Positions 1 through 5,195 of a stretch of 5,470 bases of DNA are shown here, piece by piece. A program made the position numbers and the translations under genes. Source of the stretch: Campylobacteraceae bacterium (GTDB lineage: Bacteria; Campylobacterota; Campylobacteria; Campylobacterales; Sulfurovaceae); assembly GCA_027026055.1 (NCBI GenBank), contig JALVPA010000090.1, forward strand, positions 1 to 5,470. The letters are read 5' to 3'. The stretch's first letter is position 1. Every line of letters begins with the position of its first letter. The notes beneath the pieces are model-generated. The model was not told the DNA's origin, made no database searches, and worked only from the letters and a program-made list of their open reading frames with translations.

Positions 1-384
1 ATTGCGTTTGCCCTCTTTGCTAAGGCGAAAATGCATGATCTTGGCATCTTGTCCGCCCAGTTCGATGACGCTTCGCACATCGGGATGCAAGTGCTCTACC
101 GCTACGGTAACGGCATTGACTTCCTGGACAAAGCGGGCATTGAGCCGCGGTGCGATGCGGCTTGCGCCCGAGCCTGTAATGTAAACTCTGTCAATTGCGT
201 CGTAAAGATAGGGTTGACGCTTTTGTAAATCTTGCAACAGCGAGAGTAGTGTTTCGGCTTGTTTGGTGTGGTGCGGCGTATAGGCGGCATCGACAATGCG
301 AAACGCCTCATCCGTCAAGACATACTTGACTGTTGTCGAACCGATATCGATACCGAGTTTATACTGCGCTTTGCTTTTGTCCAT
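1..384 (-). CDS. Acyl-CoA dehydratase activase-family ATPase (BcrA/BadF/HgdC type), N-terminal 128 residues, 3' end outside window
   Basis: Seen: an open frame from ATG at 384 down to the left edge with no stop. Residues 11-20 read GIDIGSTTVK, the phosphate-1 loop of the ASKHA (actin/Hsp70/hexokinase) ATPase fold. TGSGA follows at 70-74, and ELGGQDAK at 108-115 is the hallmark of the BadF/BadG/BcrA/BcrD/HgdC family. Known: these homodimeric iron-sulfur ATPases hydrolyse ATP to drive low-potential electrons into 2-hydroxyacyl-CoA dehydratases or benzoyl-CoA reductases. The [4Fe-4S] cysteines lie downstream of this point, so they cannot be checked here. The start is backed by AAAGGG five bases upstream (CATACAAAGGGCAAC before ATG). 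It follows lgt by 37 bases with no terminator, so it is probably cotranscribed. Inferred: it may belong to the long multidomain subgroup (about 1,000 residues or more) annotated as an activase without a known substrate. Family is confident, substrate unknown. Confidence 0.88.
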   Translation of the reverse strand, partial: MDKSKAQYKLGIDIGSTTVKYVLTDEAFRIVDAAYTPHHTKQAETLLSLLQDLQKRQPYLYDAIDRVYITGSGASRIAPRLNARFVQEVNAVTVAVEHLHPDVRSVIELGGQDAKIMHFRLSKEGKRN

Positions 385-421
385 GTTGCCCTTTGTATGG
401 GTTCACAATAGCAGGTTTTGG

Positions 422-1216
422 TTAACGGGTAGTATCTTCACTGCGTGTCGCAAACGCATACCCGATCCATATTGCACCGATAAGGATAAAAGGCAAGCTT
501 AGTACTTGTCCCGTAGTAAACGGTAAATCCCAGGTATAGTCGGCTTGTTTGGTTTTGACATACTCGAGCATAAAGCGTGCACTAAACATTAGTACCAAAA
601 AGACGCCGGGAATAAGTCGTGTCGCAAAGCTTCTGTCAAGTTTTTTCCATAGTCCGTAAAGAATAAAAAAGAGTACGATATAGGCGCTTGCTTCGTAGAG
701 CTGTACGGGATGGCGCGGTAGCATATCGACGTGTACGAAGATCACCGCCCAGGGTTTGTCGGTCGGTAGTCCCAAGATTTCGGAATTGAAAAAATTACCG
801 ATGCGTACGGCGGCGGCGACGATGGGACCGACGATCGCCATGCGCGAGATGAGCCACCAAAAATCGACTTTATAGCGTTTGGCAAAGATCCGAAAGGCGA
901 CAAGTACCCCCAAAAGCCCGCCGTGGCTTGCCAGCCCGCCTTTCCAAACCTTGAGTATCTCAAGCGGATGCGAGAGGTAAAAGCTGGGCTCATAGGCAAA
1001 ACAGTGCATCACTCTTGCGCCGATGACGGTGCCGACGAGTGCGTAGATGAGCAGGCTATCGAGTAGTGCGGGATCTTTGTTCTCCTTTTTAAATATGCCT
1101 TGTGCCACCCATAACGCTATGAAAAACGAGCCGACAAAAAACAAACCGTACCAACGCAGCTGCAGCGGTCCAAGATGCAATAAAACGGGATCGACGTCCC
1201 ATACGAAGTGTGTCAT
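422..1216 (-). CDS. lgt: Prolipoprotein diacylglyceryl transferase (Lgt)
   Basis: Inner-membrane enzyme that moves diacylglycerol from phosphatidylglycerol onto the lipobox cysteine of prolipoproteins, the first step of lipoprotein maturation. The 264 residues are normal for the family and rich in hydrophobic segments (about 22-42, 51-70, 95-113, 125-143, 177-190, 202-217 and 235-256). Seen motifs: RWYG at 21-24, GARV at 66-69, GGLASHGG at 93-100, VRIGNFFNSE at 137-146 (the Lgt signature), RHPVQLYE at 168-175 and RF..E at 214-218. By alignment from memory with the E. coli enzyme, Y23, H98, R138, N141, E146, G149, R214 and E218 stand where its essential residues are, so the protein should be active. 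The ATG at 1216 has AAAGGA six bases upstream. It lies 42 bases after trpA and 37 before the activase gene, with no hairpin in either gap, consistent with one operon. Confidence 0.97.
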   Translation of the reverse strand: MTHFVWDVDPVLLHLGPLQLRWYGLFFVGSFFIALWVAQGIFKKENKDPALLDSLLIYALVGTVIGARVMHCFAYEPSFYLSHPLEILKVWKGGLASHGGLLGVLVAFRIFAKRYKVDFWWLISRMAIVGPIVAAAVRIGNFFNSEILGLPTDKPWAVIFVHVDMLPRHPVQLYEASAYIVLFFILYGLWKKLDRSFATRLIPGVFLVLMFSARFMLEYVKTKQADYTWDLPFTTGQVLSLPFILIGAIWIGYAFATRSEDTTR

Positions 1217-1258
1217 TTGTTTCCTTTGTTAGACGTCGTGTTGATTATGAAATAAAAA

Positions 1259-1999
1259 TCAGCTGTTGATCGCTTCTTTGATTGTACGTGCGATACGCGT
1301 CATTTCGGTGATTTTTTGTGTTTGTGTCAACGTATCGTCCAAAAGCACGTTGACAAATGCCGAACCGACGATGACACCGTCAACGCCTTTCGCTTTTTCT
1401 TTCGCTGTCTTTTCATTGACACCGAAACCGACATAACACGGCGTATCGCTGCATGCTTTGATCTGCGCCACCGTTTGGCTCAAATCTTCGCTCTTTTGCG
1501 CACCGGTGATACCCGCGTAGGCAACAAGGTAGATAAATCCCTTGGTTTGCGGTGCGATCTTCTCAATACGCTCTTTGGGGTCCGTGGGGGCGATAAAGTC
1601 GATGAGATGCAAGCTCGCTTGCTCTATCTGCGGCTTATAAGGTGCCGCCTCTTCGAAGGGCAGATCGGGGATGATGAAGCCTTTGACGCCCACCTCTTTC
1701 GCCTCGTCGATAAAGAGATCGATGCCCTTGTGATAAAAAGGATTGAAGTATCCCATCCAGAGCGTATCGATGTGTGGTGCGATTTGAGATGACAACTCAA
1801 AAAGTTGCACGATTTTAAAACCGTTTTGCAATGCTTTGAGATTTGCCGCTTCGATCACGGGGCCGTCCGCGACGGGGTCGGAAAAAGGAATGCCGAGTTC
1901 CAGCGTATCGACCCCCGCTTCTTTCAGTGCCAAAGCGGCGTCTACTGTAAATTCGATCGAGGGATATCCGCTCGTTAAATAAGCAACCAATCGTTTCAA
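1259..1999 (-). CDS. trpA: Tryptophan synthase alpha subunit
   Basis: Cleaves indole-3-glycerol phosphate to indole and glyceraldehyde-3-phosphate and passes indole through a tunnel to TrpB; cytoplasmic, last step of tryptophan synthesis. Seen: a TIM-barrel protein of 246 residues with ELGIPFSDPVADGP at 34-47, placing the catalytic pair at E34 and D45 (E49 and D60 in Salmonella). Also present are MGYFNP at 82-87, PDLP at 111-114, TDPKERI at 139-145, AGITGA at 162-167 and a C-terminal VGSAFV. It is about 20 residues shorter than the 268-residue enteric enzyme, mostly at the N-terminus, because it begins directly at strand 1. The start is TTG at 1999-1997: an in-frame TGA lies five codons upstream, no ATG precedes strand 1, and AAAGAG sits about six bases away. 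No other trp gene is present in the window. Loop 6 reads AYAGITG where the enteric enzyme, as I recall it, has S-R before the corresponding segment. Confidence 0.97.
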   Translation of the reverse strand: MKRLVAYLTSGYPSIEFTVDAALALKEAGVDTLELGIPFSDPVADGPVIEAANLKALQNGFKIVQLFELSSQIAPHIDTLWMGYFNPFYHKGIDLFIDEAKEVGVKGFIIPDLPFEEAAPYKPQIEQASLHLIDFIAPTDPKERIEKIAPQTKGFIYLVAYAGITGAQKSEDLSQTVAQIKACSDTPCYVGFGVNEKTAKEKAKGVDGVIVGSAFVNVLLDDTLTQTQKITEMTRIARTIKEAINS

Positions 2000-2011
2000 T
2001 GTGCGACTCTT

Positions 2012-2041
2012 TCAATAGTTTTTAACATTATATGATAAAAT
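2012..2041 (+). promoter_or_regulatory. Putative promoter of panB
   Basis: On the plus strand the divergent gap holds TATGAT at 2031-2036 and TAAAAT at 2036-2041, preceded by a T-rich run (TAGTTTTTAAC at 2016-2026). Either box would start transcription around 2043-2048 and give a leader of roughly 25 nt before the panB ATG. The box overlaps or abuts the oppositely facing trpA box, so the two promoters may compete. Which hexamer is used cannot be decided by eye. Confidence 0.4.
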
Positions 2042-2055
2042 GAGTAAAAAATATA
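2027..2055 (-). promoter_or_regulatory. Putative promoter of the trpA-lgt-activase unit
   Basis: Read on the minus strand, positions 2032-2027 give a perfect TATAAT box, preceded by a T-rich stretch (TTTTTTACTCATTTTATCA) and no clear TTGACA. Campylobacterota sigma-70 promoters are known for a strong -10 box with periodic T-rich sequence in place of a -35. Transcription would begin near 2020 and leave a leader of about 20 nt before the TTG start of trpA. Position and box are seen; activity is inferred. Confidence 0.5.
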
Positions 2056-2070
2056 CGACCGGATAGTTTG

Positions 2071-2883
2071 ATGAGTATACATTCAGCAGGTAAAGCGGAA
2101 AAAATCACCCTTTCGACGATCGCCAAGATGAAGGGTAGGGAGCCGATCGTGATGATCACGGCATACGATGCGCTCTTTGCCGCGCTTTTTGACGGCGAGG
2201 TGGAGATGATCTTGGTCGGCGACAGTCTCAATATGAGTTTTTTCGGCAAAAGCGATACTTTGAGTGCGACGATGGATCAGATGATCTATCATACCCAAGC
2301 GGTCTGCAACGGCGCTAGCAAAGCGTGTGTCGTTTTCGATATGCCCTTCGGCTCCTACACGACGCCAGAGATCGCCTTGAACAATGCGGTACGCGTCTAT
2401 CGCGAGACATGCGCGCAGGCAATCAAGATAGAAGGGGGCAAAGAGAAGGCACAGATCGTACGCACTTTGGCGCAAAACGGTATTGCTGTGGTGGCGCACA
2501 TTGGCTTGATGCCACAACATGTGCGTAGCGAAGGGGGCTACAGGGTACGCGGAAAGAGCGAAGAGGATATCGAAGCGCTGATCGACGATGCCTTGGCATT
2601 GGAGGCGGCGGGTGCGGCGATTGTCTTGGTCGAGGGGGTGAAGCCCGAGGCGGCACGTCGCATTACCGAAGCGGTGAAAGTGCCGACCATCGGTATCGGT
2701 GCCGGCAATGCCACCGATGGGCAAGTGCTGGTATGGAGCGATATGTTCGGCTTCTTCGAAGCTTTTACGCCGAAGTTTGTTAAGCGCTACGGCCACGGTG
2801 CGCAGATGGTGCGCGAAGGGTTGAGCCGCTATATCGACGAAGTCAAAAGCAGAGCCTTTCCGGACGAGGCGCACAGTTATTAG
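2071..2883 (+). CDS. panB: 3-methyl-2-oxobutanoate hydroxymethyltransferase (ketopantoate synthesis)
   Basis: Transfers a hydroxymethyl group from 5,10-methylene-tetrahydrofolate to 2-oxoisovalerate, making ketopantoate, the first committed step to pantothenate and CoA; a cytoplasmic, Mg2+-dependent TIM barrel. Seen in the 270 residues: ITAYDA at 29-34, VGDSLNM at 49-55, DMPFGSY at 90-96, IKIEGG at 118-123, HIGLMPQH at 143-150, VEGVKPE at 187-193, IGIGAG at 207-212 and DGQVLV at 216-221. D51, D90 and E121 match the metal ligands (D45, D84 and E114 of E. coli), K119 matches K112, and E188 matches the catalytic E181. Length is typical. A TTG directly before the ATG (2068) also opens the frame, but GGAT at 2061-2064 is six bases from the ATG and only three from the TTG, so the ATG is preferred. 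Its stop codon touches the 7-bp repeat array. No panC or panD is adjacent. Confidence 0.97.
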   Translation: MSIHSAGKAEKITLSTIAKMKGREPIVMITAYDALFAALFDGEVEMILVGDSLNMSFFGKSDTLSATMDQMIYHTQAVCNGASKACVVFDMPFGSYTTPEIALNNAVRVYRETCAQAIKIEGGKEKAQIVRTLAQNGIAVVAHIGLMPQHVRSEGGYRVRGKSEEDIEALIDDALALEAAGAAIVLVEGVKPEAARRITEAVKVPTIGIGAGNATDGQVLVWSDMFGFFEAFTPKFVKRYGHGAQMVREGLSRYIDEVKSRAFPDEAHSY

Positions 2884-2940
2884 TGAAGAGAGAAGAGTGA
2901 AGAGAGAAGAGTGAAGAGAGAAGAGTGAAGAGTGAAGAGA
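2883..2940 (+). repeat. Left heptad array, G(T/A)GAAGA x 8
   Basis: Eight consecutive 7-bp units run from the last base of the panB stop codon. GTGAAGA and GAGAAGA alternate three times, giving three perfect 14-bp repeats at 2883-2896, 2897-2910 and 2911-2924. Two GTGAAGA units and a trailing GA follow. The plus strand is almost pure purine. Tandem heptanucleotide repeats of unknown function are known in other bacteria, for example the STRR sequences of cyanobacteria; any relation here is not claimed. Direct count from the sequence. Confidence 0.95.
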
Positions 2941-3013
2941 TACGGTATGCTTTTCTGTTGAAAAGCTTTTATTTAAAAAGGATTTGAATGAGGAATTACG
3001 GTAAGCTTTTTTA
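2941..3013 (+). repeat. Imperfect direct repeat, TACGGTAnGCTTTT, two copies 56 bp apart
   Basis: Copy 1 is at 2941-2957 and copy 2 at 2997-3013; 14 of the first 16 bases agree. Similarity continues leftward: GAGTGAAGAGA before copy 1 and GAATGAGGAAT before copy 2 differ at only a few bases. The second copy thus seems to carry a decayed remnant of the heptad array. This points to an internal duplication of a composite unit (heptads plus a TACGGTA core) inside the panB-ruvB gap. Confidence 0.6.
2949..2974 (+). terminator. Possible weak intrinsic terminator after panB
   Basis: GCTTTT at 2949-2954 and AAAAGC at 2961-2966 can pair around the loop CTGTTG, followed directly by TTTTATTT. The six-pair stem has only two G-C pairs, so it is weak by standard rho-independent criteria. 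If it works, it would separate panB from ruvB; if not, panB transcripts read through the repeats into ruvB. The same bases also form part of the direct repeat, so the hairpin may be incidental. Confidence 0.35.
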
Positions 3014-3060
3014 CAAAAAATTTTTATCGGATAAAAGCGTTGCGCAGCAATGTCGATCCA

Positions 3061-3088
3061 CACTATTCACTATTCACTATTCACTATT
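3061..3088 (+). repeat. Right heptad array, CACTATT x 4
   Basis: Four perfect tandem 7-bp copies, ending 11 bases before the ruvB ribosome-binding site. The reverse complement, phased as GTGAATA, differs by one base from the GTGAAGA unit of the left array, so the two arrays stand in inverted orientation about 120 bases apart. In RNA, GUGAAGA can pair with UAUUCAC at six of seven positions, so a read-through transcript could form a long imperfect stem near the ruvB start. Copy count is direct; the structural role is inferred. Confidence 0.92.
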
Positions 3089-3099
3089 CGCTCAATCCC

Positions 3100-3106
3100 G
3101 GAGGGG
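3100..3106 (+). promoter_or_regulatory. Strong ribosome-binding site fixing the ruvB start
   Basis: GGAGGGG lies six bases before the ATG at 3113, a near-perfect Shine-Dalgarno match. It decides against an in-frame ATG at 3050, which has no such site and would add 21 residues encoded mostly by the CACTATT repeats. Confidence 0.85.
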
Positions 3107-3112
3107 TTGCTA

Positions 3113-4123
3113 ATGGAGCGTATCGTCGAGATCGAACGCTTCGAGGGTGAGGCGGGATACGAGAATGCTTTGCGTCCCACTTCGTGGGAGGAGTATGTTG
3201 GACAAGAGAAGATCAAAAAGAATTTGCGCGTCTTTATCGAAGCGAGTAAAAAGCGCGGTGAGGCACTCGATCATATCCTCTTTTTCGGACCTCCGGGACT
3301 TGGAAAAACGACACTTGCCAATATCATCGCCTATCAGATGGGCGCCAATATCAAAACTACCGCCGCGCCGATGATTGAAAAGGCGGGAGACTTGGCGGCG
3401 CTATTGACCAATATTGAAGAGGGGGACATCCTCTTTATCGACGAGATCCATCGCCTCTCTCCCGCGATCGAAGAGATCCTCTACCCTGCGATGGAAGATT
3501 TTCGCCTCGACATCATTATCGGTAGCGGCCCGGCGGCGCAAACGGTCAAGATCGATCTGCCGCGTTTTACGCTGATCGGTGCGACGACGCGTGCCGGCAT
3601 GTTGAGTAATCCGCTTAGAGAGCGTTTTGGGATGCACTTTCGAATGCAGTTTTATACTCCTGACGAGTTGGCGCGTATTGTCATGCAAGCGGCGCAAAAG
3701 CTGGGCAAGCCCGCCAAAGAGGATGCCGCGATAGAGATTGCCAAACGTAGCCGCGGTACGCCGCGTATCGCTTTGCGGCTTTTGCGGCGGGTGCGCGACT
3801 TTGCCGAAGTCGAAGACGAAAGCGAGATTGTGCTTGCAAGGGCGCGCTATGCGCTTGACGAGTTGGGGGTGAATGCACTTGGCTTCGATGAACAGGATTT
3901 GCAGTTGTTGCAGTTGCTCGTAGAGGCAAAACGCCGTCCGATGGGACTTGGTACGATCGCCGCGGCATTGAGCGAAGACGAAGGCACCATCGAAGATGTG
4001 ATCGAACCCTATTTGCTTGCCAACGGCTATATCGAGCGTACGGCGCGCGGACGTATCGCCACGGCGAAGAGTTACGAACTTTTCAAGTTGAGCGGTTTGC
4101 AAGAGGGGCTTTTTAGTGAATAA
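3113..4123 (+). CDS. ruvB: Holliday junction branch migration DNA helicase RuvB
   Basis: Hexameric AAA+ motor that, with RuvA, drives branch migration of Holliday junctions during recombination and repair before RuvC cuts them. The 336 residues equal the usual length. Seen: the N-terminal LRPTSWEEYVGQ at 20-31, Walker A GPPGLGKTT at 59-67, Walker B DEIH at 110-113, sensor 1 GATTRAG at 156-162, the arginine-finger region PLRERFG at 167-173, and sensor 2 RGTPR at 214-218. The C-terminal winged-helix DNA-binding domain includes RPMGLGT near 280 and GYIERTARGR near 315-324. All key ATPase residues are intact. The ATG at 3113 was chosen because GGAGGGG precedes it by six bases and this yields the canonical N-terminus. 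The gene stands alone without ruvA or ruvC, as is common in bacteria that lack a ruvABC operon. Its stop lies inside the next gene (8-base overlap), implying translational coupling with the membrane protein. Confidence 0.98.
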   Translation: MERIVEIERFEGEAGYENALRPTSWEEYVGQEKIKKNLRVFIEASKKRGEALDHILFFGPPGLGKTTLANIIAYQMGANIKTTAAPMIEKAGDLAALLTNIEEGDILFIDEIHRLSPAIEEILYPAMEDFRLDIIIGSGPAAQTVKIDLPRFTLIGATTRAGMLSNPLRERFGMHFRMQFYTPDELARIVMQAAQKLGKPAKEDAAIEIAKRSRGTPRIALRLLRRVRDFAEVEDESEIVLARARYALDELGVNALGFDEQDLQLLQLLVEAKRRPMGLGTIAAALSEDEGTIEDVIEPYLLANGYIERTARGRIATAKSYELFKLSGLQEGLFSE

Positions 4124-5141
4124 GACGCAATTATTAATTACGGCGCTTTTTGTTTTGGGATTGATGGGGGCGTACAGCGTTTATCAGCCCTTTCTTCTTT
4201 CGCTGACCGTAGCCATCTTGCTGAGTATGGCTACCTTTAACCTTACCAAAAAATTGGTCGAATATACCCGTTCGGCACGAATATCTGCGGCGATATCGAC
4301 CTTATTATTGAGTTTGATGCTTTTTGCTCCGATTATCTATTTGGCGACGATCGGTGTGGGGTATATCGCCGGTATCGACGAAAGCGGGGTTAAGGATACT
4401 TTTTCGGCGCTTAGAAATTTGATCGAAGAGATACCTTACCTTCACGAGCTTTCTCAACAATATCTCAGCGACGAAAAGATTGCCGAGTACATTAAAGAGT
4501 CTACCGCCTATGTTACGGTAGCGGGTAGCAAAGGGTTCGGTTTTATGAAAAACATGTTTTTCGTAGTAGTCTTTTACTTTTTTATCAACTATTACGGAAA
4601 TCGTTTTTTCGATACGATATTAGAGCTTTTGCCCGTATCGCCTCAAAAGGGCGAAAAGATGATGAAAGAGGTTTCCGCGACGATGGAAATCGTTTTTTAC
4701 TCTATCATCGTGACGGCGATTTTCGAAGGGGTGCTGTTCGGATTGATTATGAGTTACTTCGGTTTCAACGGCCTCTTTTTCGGCGTGATTTACGGGTTTG
4801 CGTCTTTGATCCCCGTCATCGGAGGTATGATCGTATGGGTACCGGTGGCACTGTATGTATGGACGAAACTCGATACCCAAACCGCCCTTATCATCGCTTC
4901 GTATTCCATTGTAGTGATTTCTATCATCGCCGATACGTTTATCAAACCGATGATTATCGAAGTGATCAAACGCGATTTTTTGAAAAGTACCTTGCAAATC
5001 AACTCCATTTTGATCTTTTTTTCCATTTTGGCGGGAATGACGACCTATGGATTTTGGGGGATGATTTTGGGACCTGCCATTACGTCTTTTTTGGTGGCGA
5101 TCACGAAAGTCTATCTCGACTATTCGGAAGGGGACGGTTAA
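4116..5141 (+). CDS. AI-2E family (PerM/TqsA-like) membrane transporter
   Basis: Predicted polytopic inner-membrane protein of 341 residues, of the AI-2E/UPF0118 family (E. coli relatives TqsA, YdiK and PerM; some members export autoinducer-2 or exchange ions). Seen: hydrophobic pairs at about 6-22 and 26-41, a long one at 57-86, a soluble segment at about 88-140 with charged helices, then hydrophobic stretches near 143-160, 192-212, 218-246, 257-275 and 297-333. SLIPVIGGMIVWVP at 230-243 matches the conserved P..G......P block of the family. The start is GTG at 4116, inside the last codons of ruvB, with GAGGGG seven bases upstream (4103-4108). The substrate cannot be read from sequence, and nothing here supports quorum-sensing transport specifically. 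The 8-base overlap with ruvB argues for cotranscription; a functional link to branch migration is not implied. A response regulator follows after 54 bases. Confidence 0.9.
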   Translation: MNKTQLLITALFVLGLMGAYSVYQPFLLSLTVAILLSMATFNLTKKLVEYTRSARISAAISTLLLSLMLFAPIIYLATIGVGYIAGIDESGVKDTFSALRNLIEEIPYLHELSQQYLSDEKIAEYIKESTAYVTVAGSKGFGFMKNMFFVVVFYFFINYYGNRFFDTILELLPVSPQKGEKMMKEVSATMEIVFYSIIVTAIFEGVLFGLIMSYFGFNGLFFGVIYGFASLIPVIGGMIVWVPVALYVWTKLDTQTALIIASYSIVVISIIADTFIKPMIIEVIKRDFLKSTLQINSILIFFSILAGMTTYGFWGMILGPAITSFLVAITKVYLDYSEGDG

Positions 5142-5144
5142 CGG

Positions 5145-5174
5145 TTAATTAATTATGGACGATTACAATATAAA
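5145..5174 (+). promoter_or_regulatory. Possible promoter of the response regulator gene
   Basis: The 54-base gap after the AI-2E gene is AT-rich and contains TACAAT (5164-5169) and TATAAA (5169-5174) as -10-like boxes, with TTAATT at 5145-5150 eighteen bases before the second. Transcription would start near 5180, just ahead of the GGAG ribosome-binding site. No hairpin terminator separates it from the upstream gene, so read-through is equally possible. Confidence 0.25.
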
Positions 5175-5195
5175 GCAACTTCGGAGAATAAAGGA

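Larger units (their letters stand above)
2988..3113 (+). other. Candidate small ORF or leader peptide (41 codons) abutting ruvB
   Basis: An ATG at 2988 has AAAGG (2977-2981) six bases upstream, a good ribosome-binding site. The frame runs 41 codons to a TAA at 3111-3113, whose last base is the first base of the ruvB ATG (TAATG), the geometry of translational coupling. The predicted peptide begins MRNYGKLFYKKF, is strongly basic, has no recognisable domain, and its second half (LFTIHYSLF) is simply the translated CACTATT heptads. It could be a leader peptide that couples into ruvB, or a chance frame in a repeat element. I do not count it as an established gene. Confidence 0.2.

Noticed and set aside
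1217..1258. Possible regulatory palindrome GACGTC between trpA and lgt
   Set aside because: A single six-base palindrome with no second site or T-tract; not enough to call an operator or terminator.
1316..1792. Plus-strand open frame of 158 codons opposite trpA
   Set aside because: Arginine- and cysteine-rich peptide with no family resemblance, antisense to intact trpA.
3022..3053. Short hairpins TTTTAT-CGG-ATAAAA and TTGC-GCA-GCAA considered as an ncRNA or riboswitch before ruvB
   Set aside because: Stems are only 4-7 bp with tiny loops, no known riboswitch consensus is recognisable, and AT-rich sequence yields such matches easily.
2083..3063. Long minus-strand open frame of 326 codons across panB and the repeat region
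   Set aside because: It is antisense to an intact panB with all catalytic residues, its peptide has no recognisable domain, and its N-terminal part is translated heptad repeat (LHSSLFS-type). It is a codon-bias shadow.
3061..3088. Four regular repeats considered as a CRISPR array or origin iterons
   Set aside because: The units are 7 bp and contiguous with no spacers, and no cas, dnaA or rep gene is in the window.
3050..3112. Upstream in-frame ATG giving RuvB a 21-residue N-terminal extension
   Set aside because: The extra residues are encoded by the CACTATT repeats, no ribosome-binding site precedes 3050, and the ATG at 3113 has a near-perfect one and gives the canonical RuvB length.
3401..4102. 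Minus-strand open frame of 233 codons inside ruvB
   Set aside because: Arg/His/Gln-rich low-complexity peptide opposite a fully conserved ruvB; a typical antisense shadow without a convincing ribosome-binding site.
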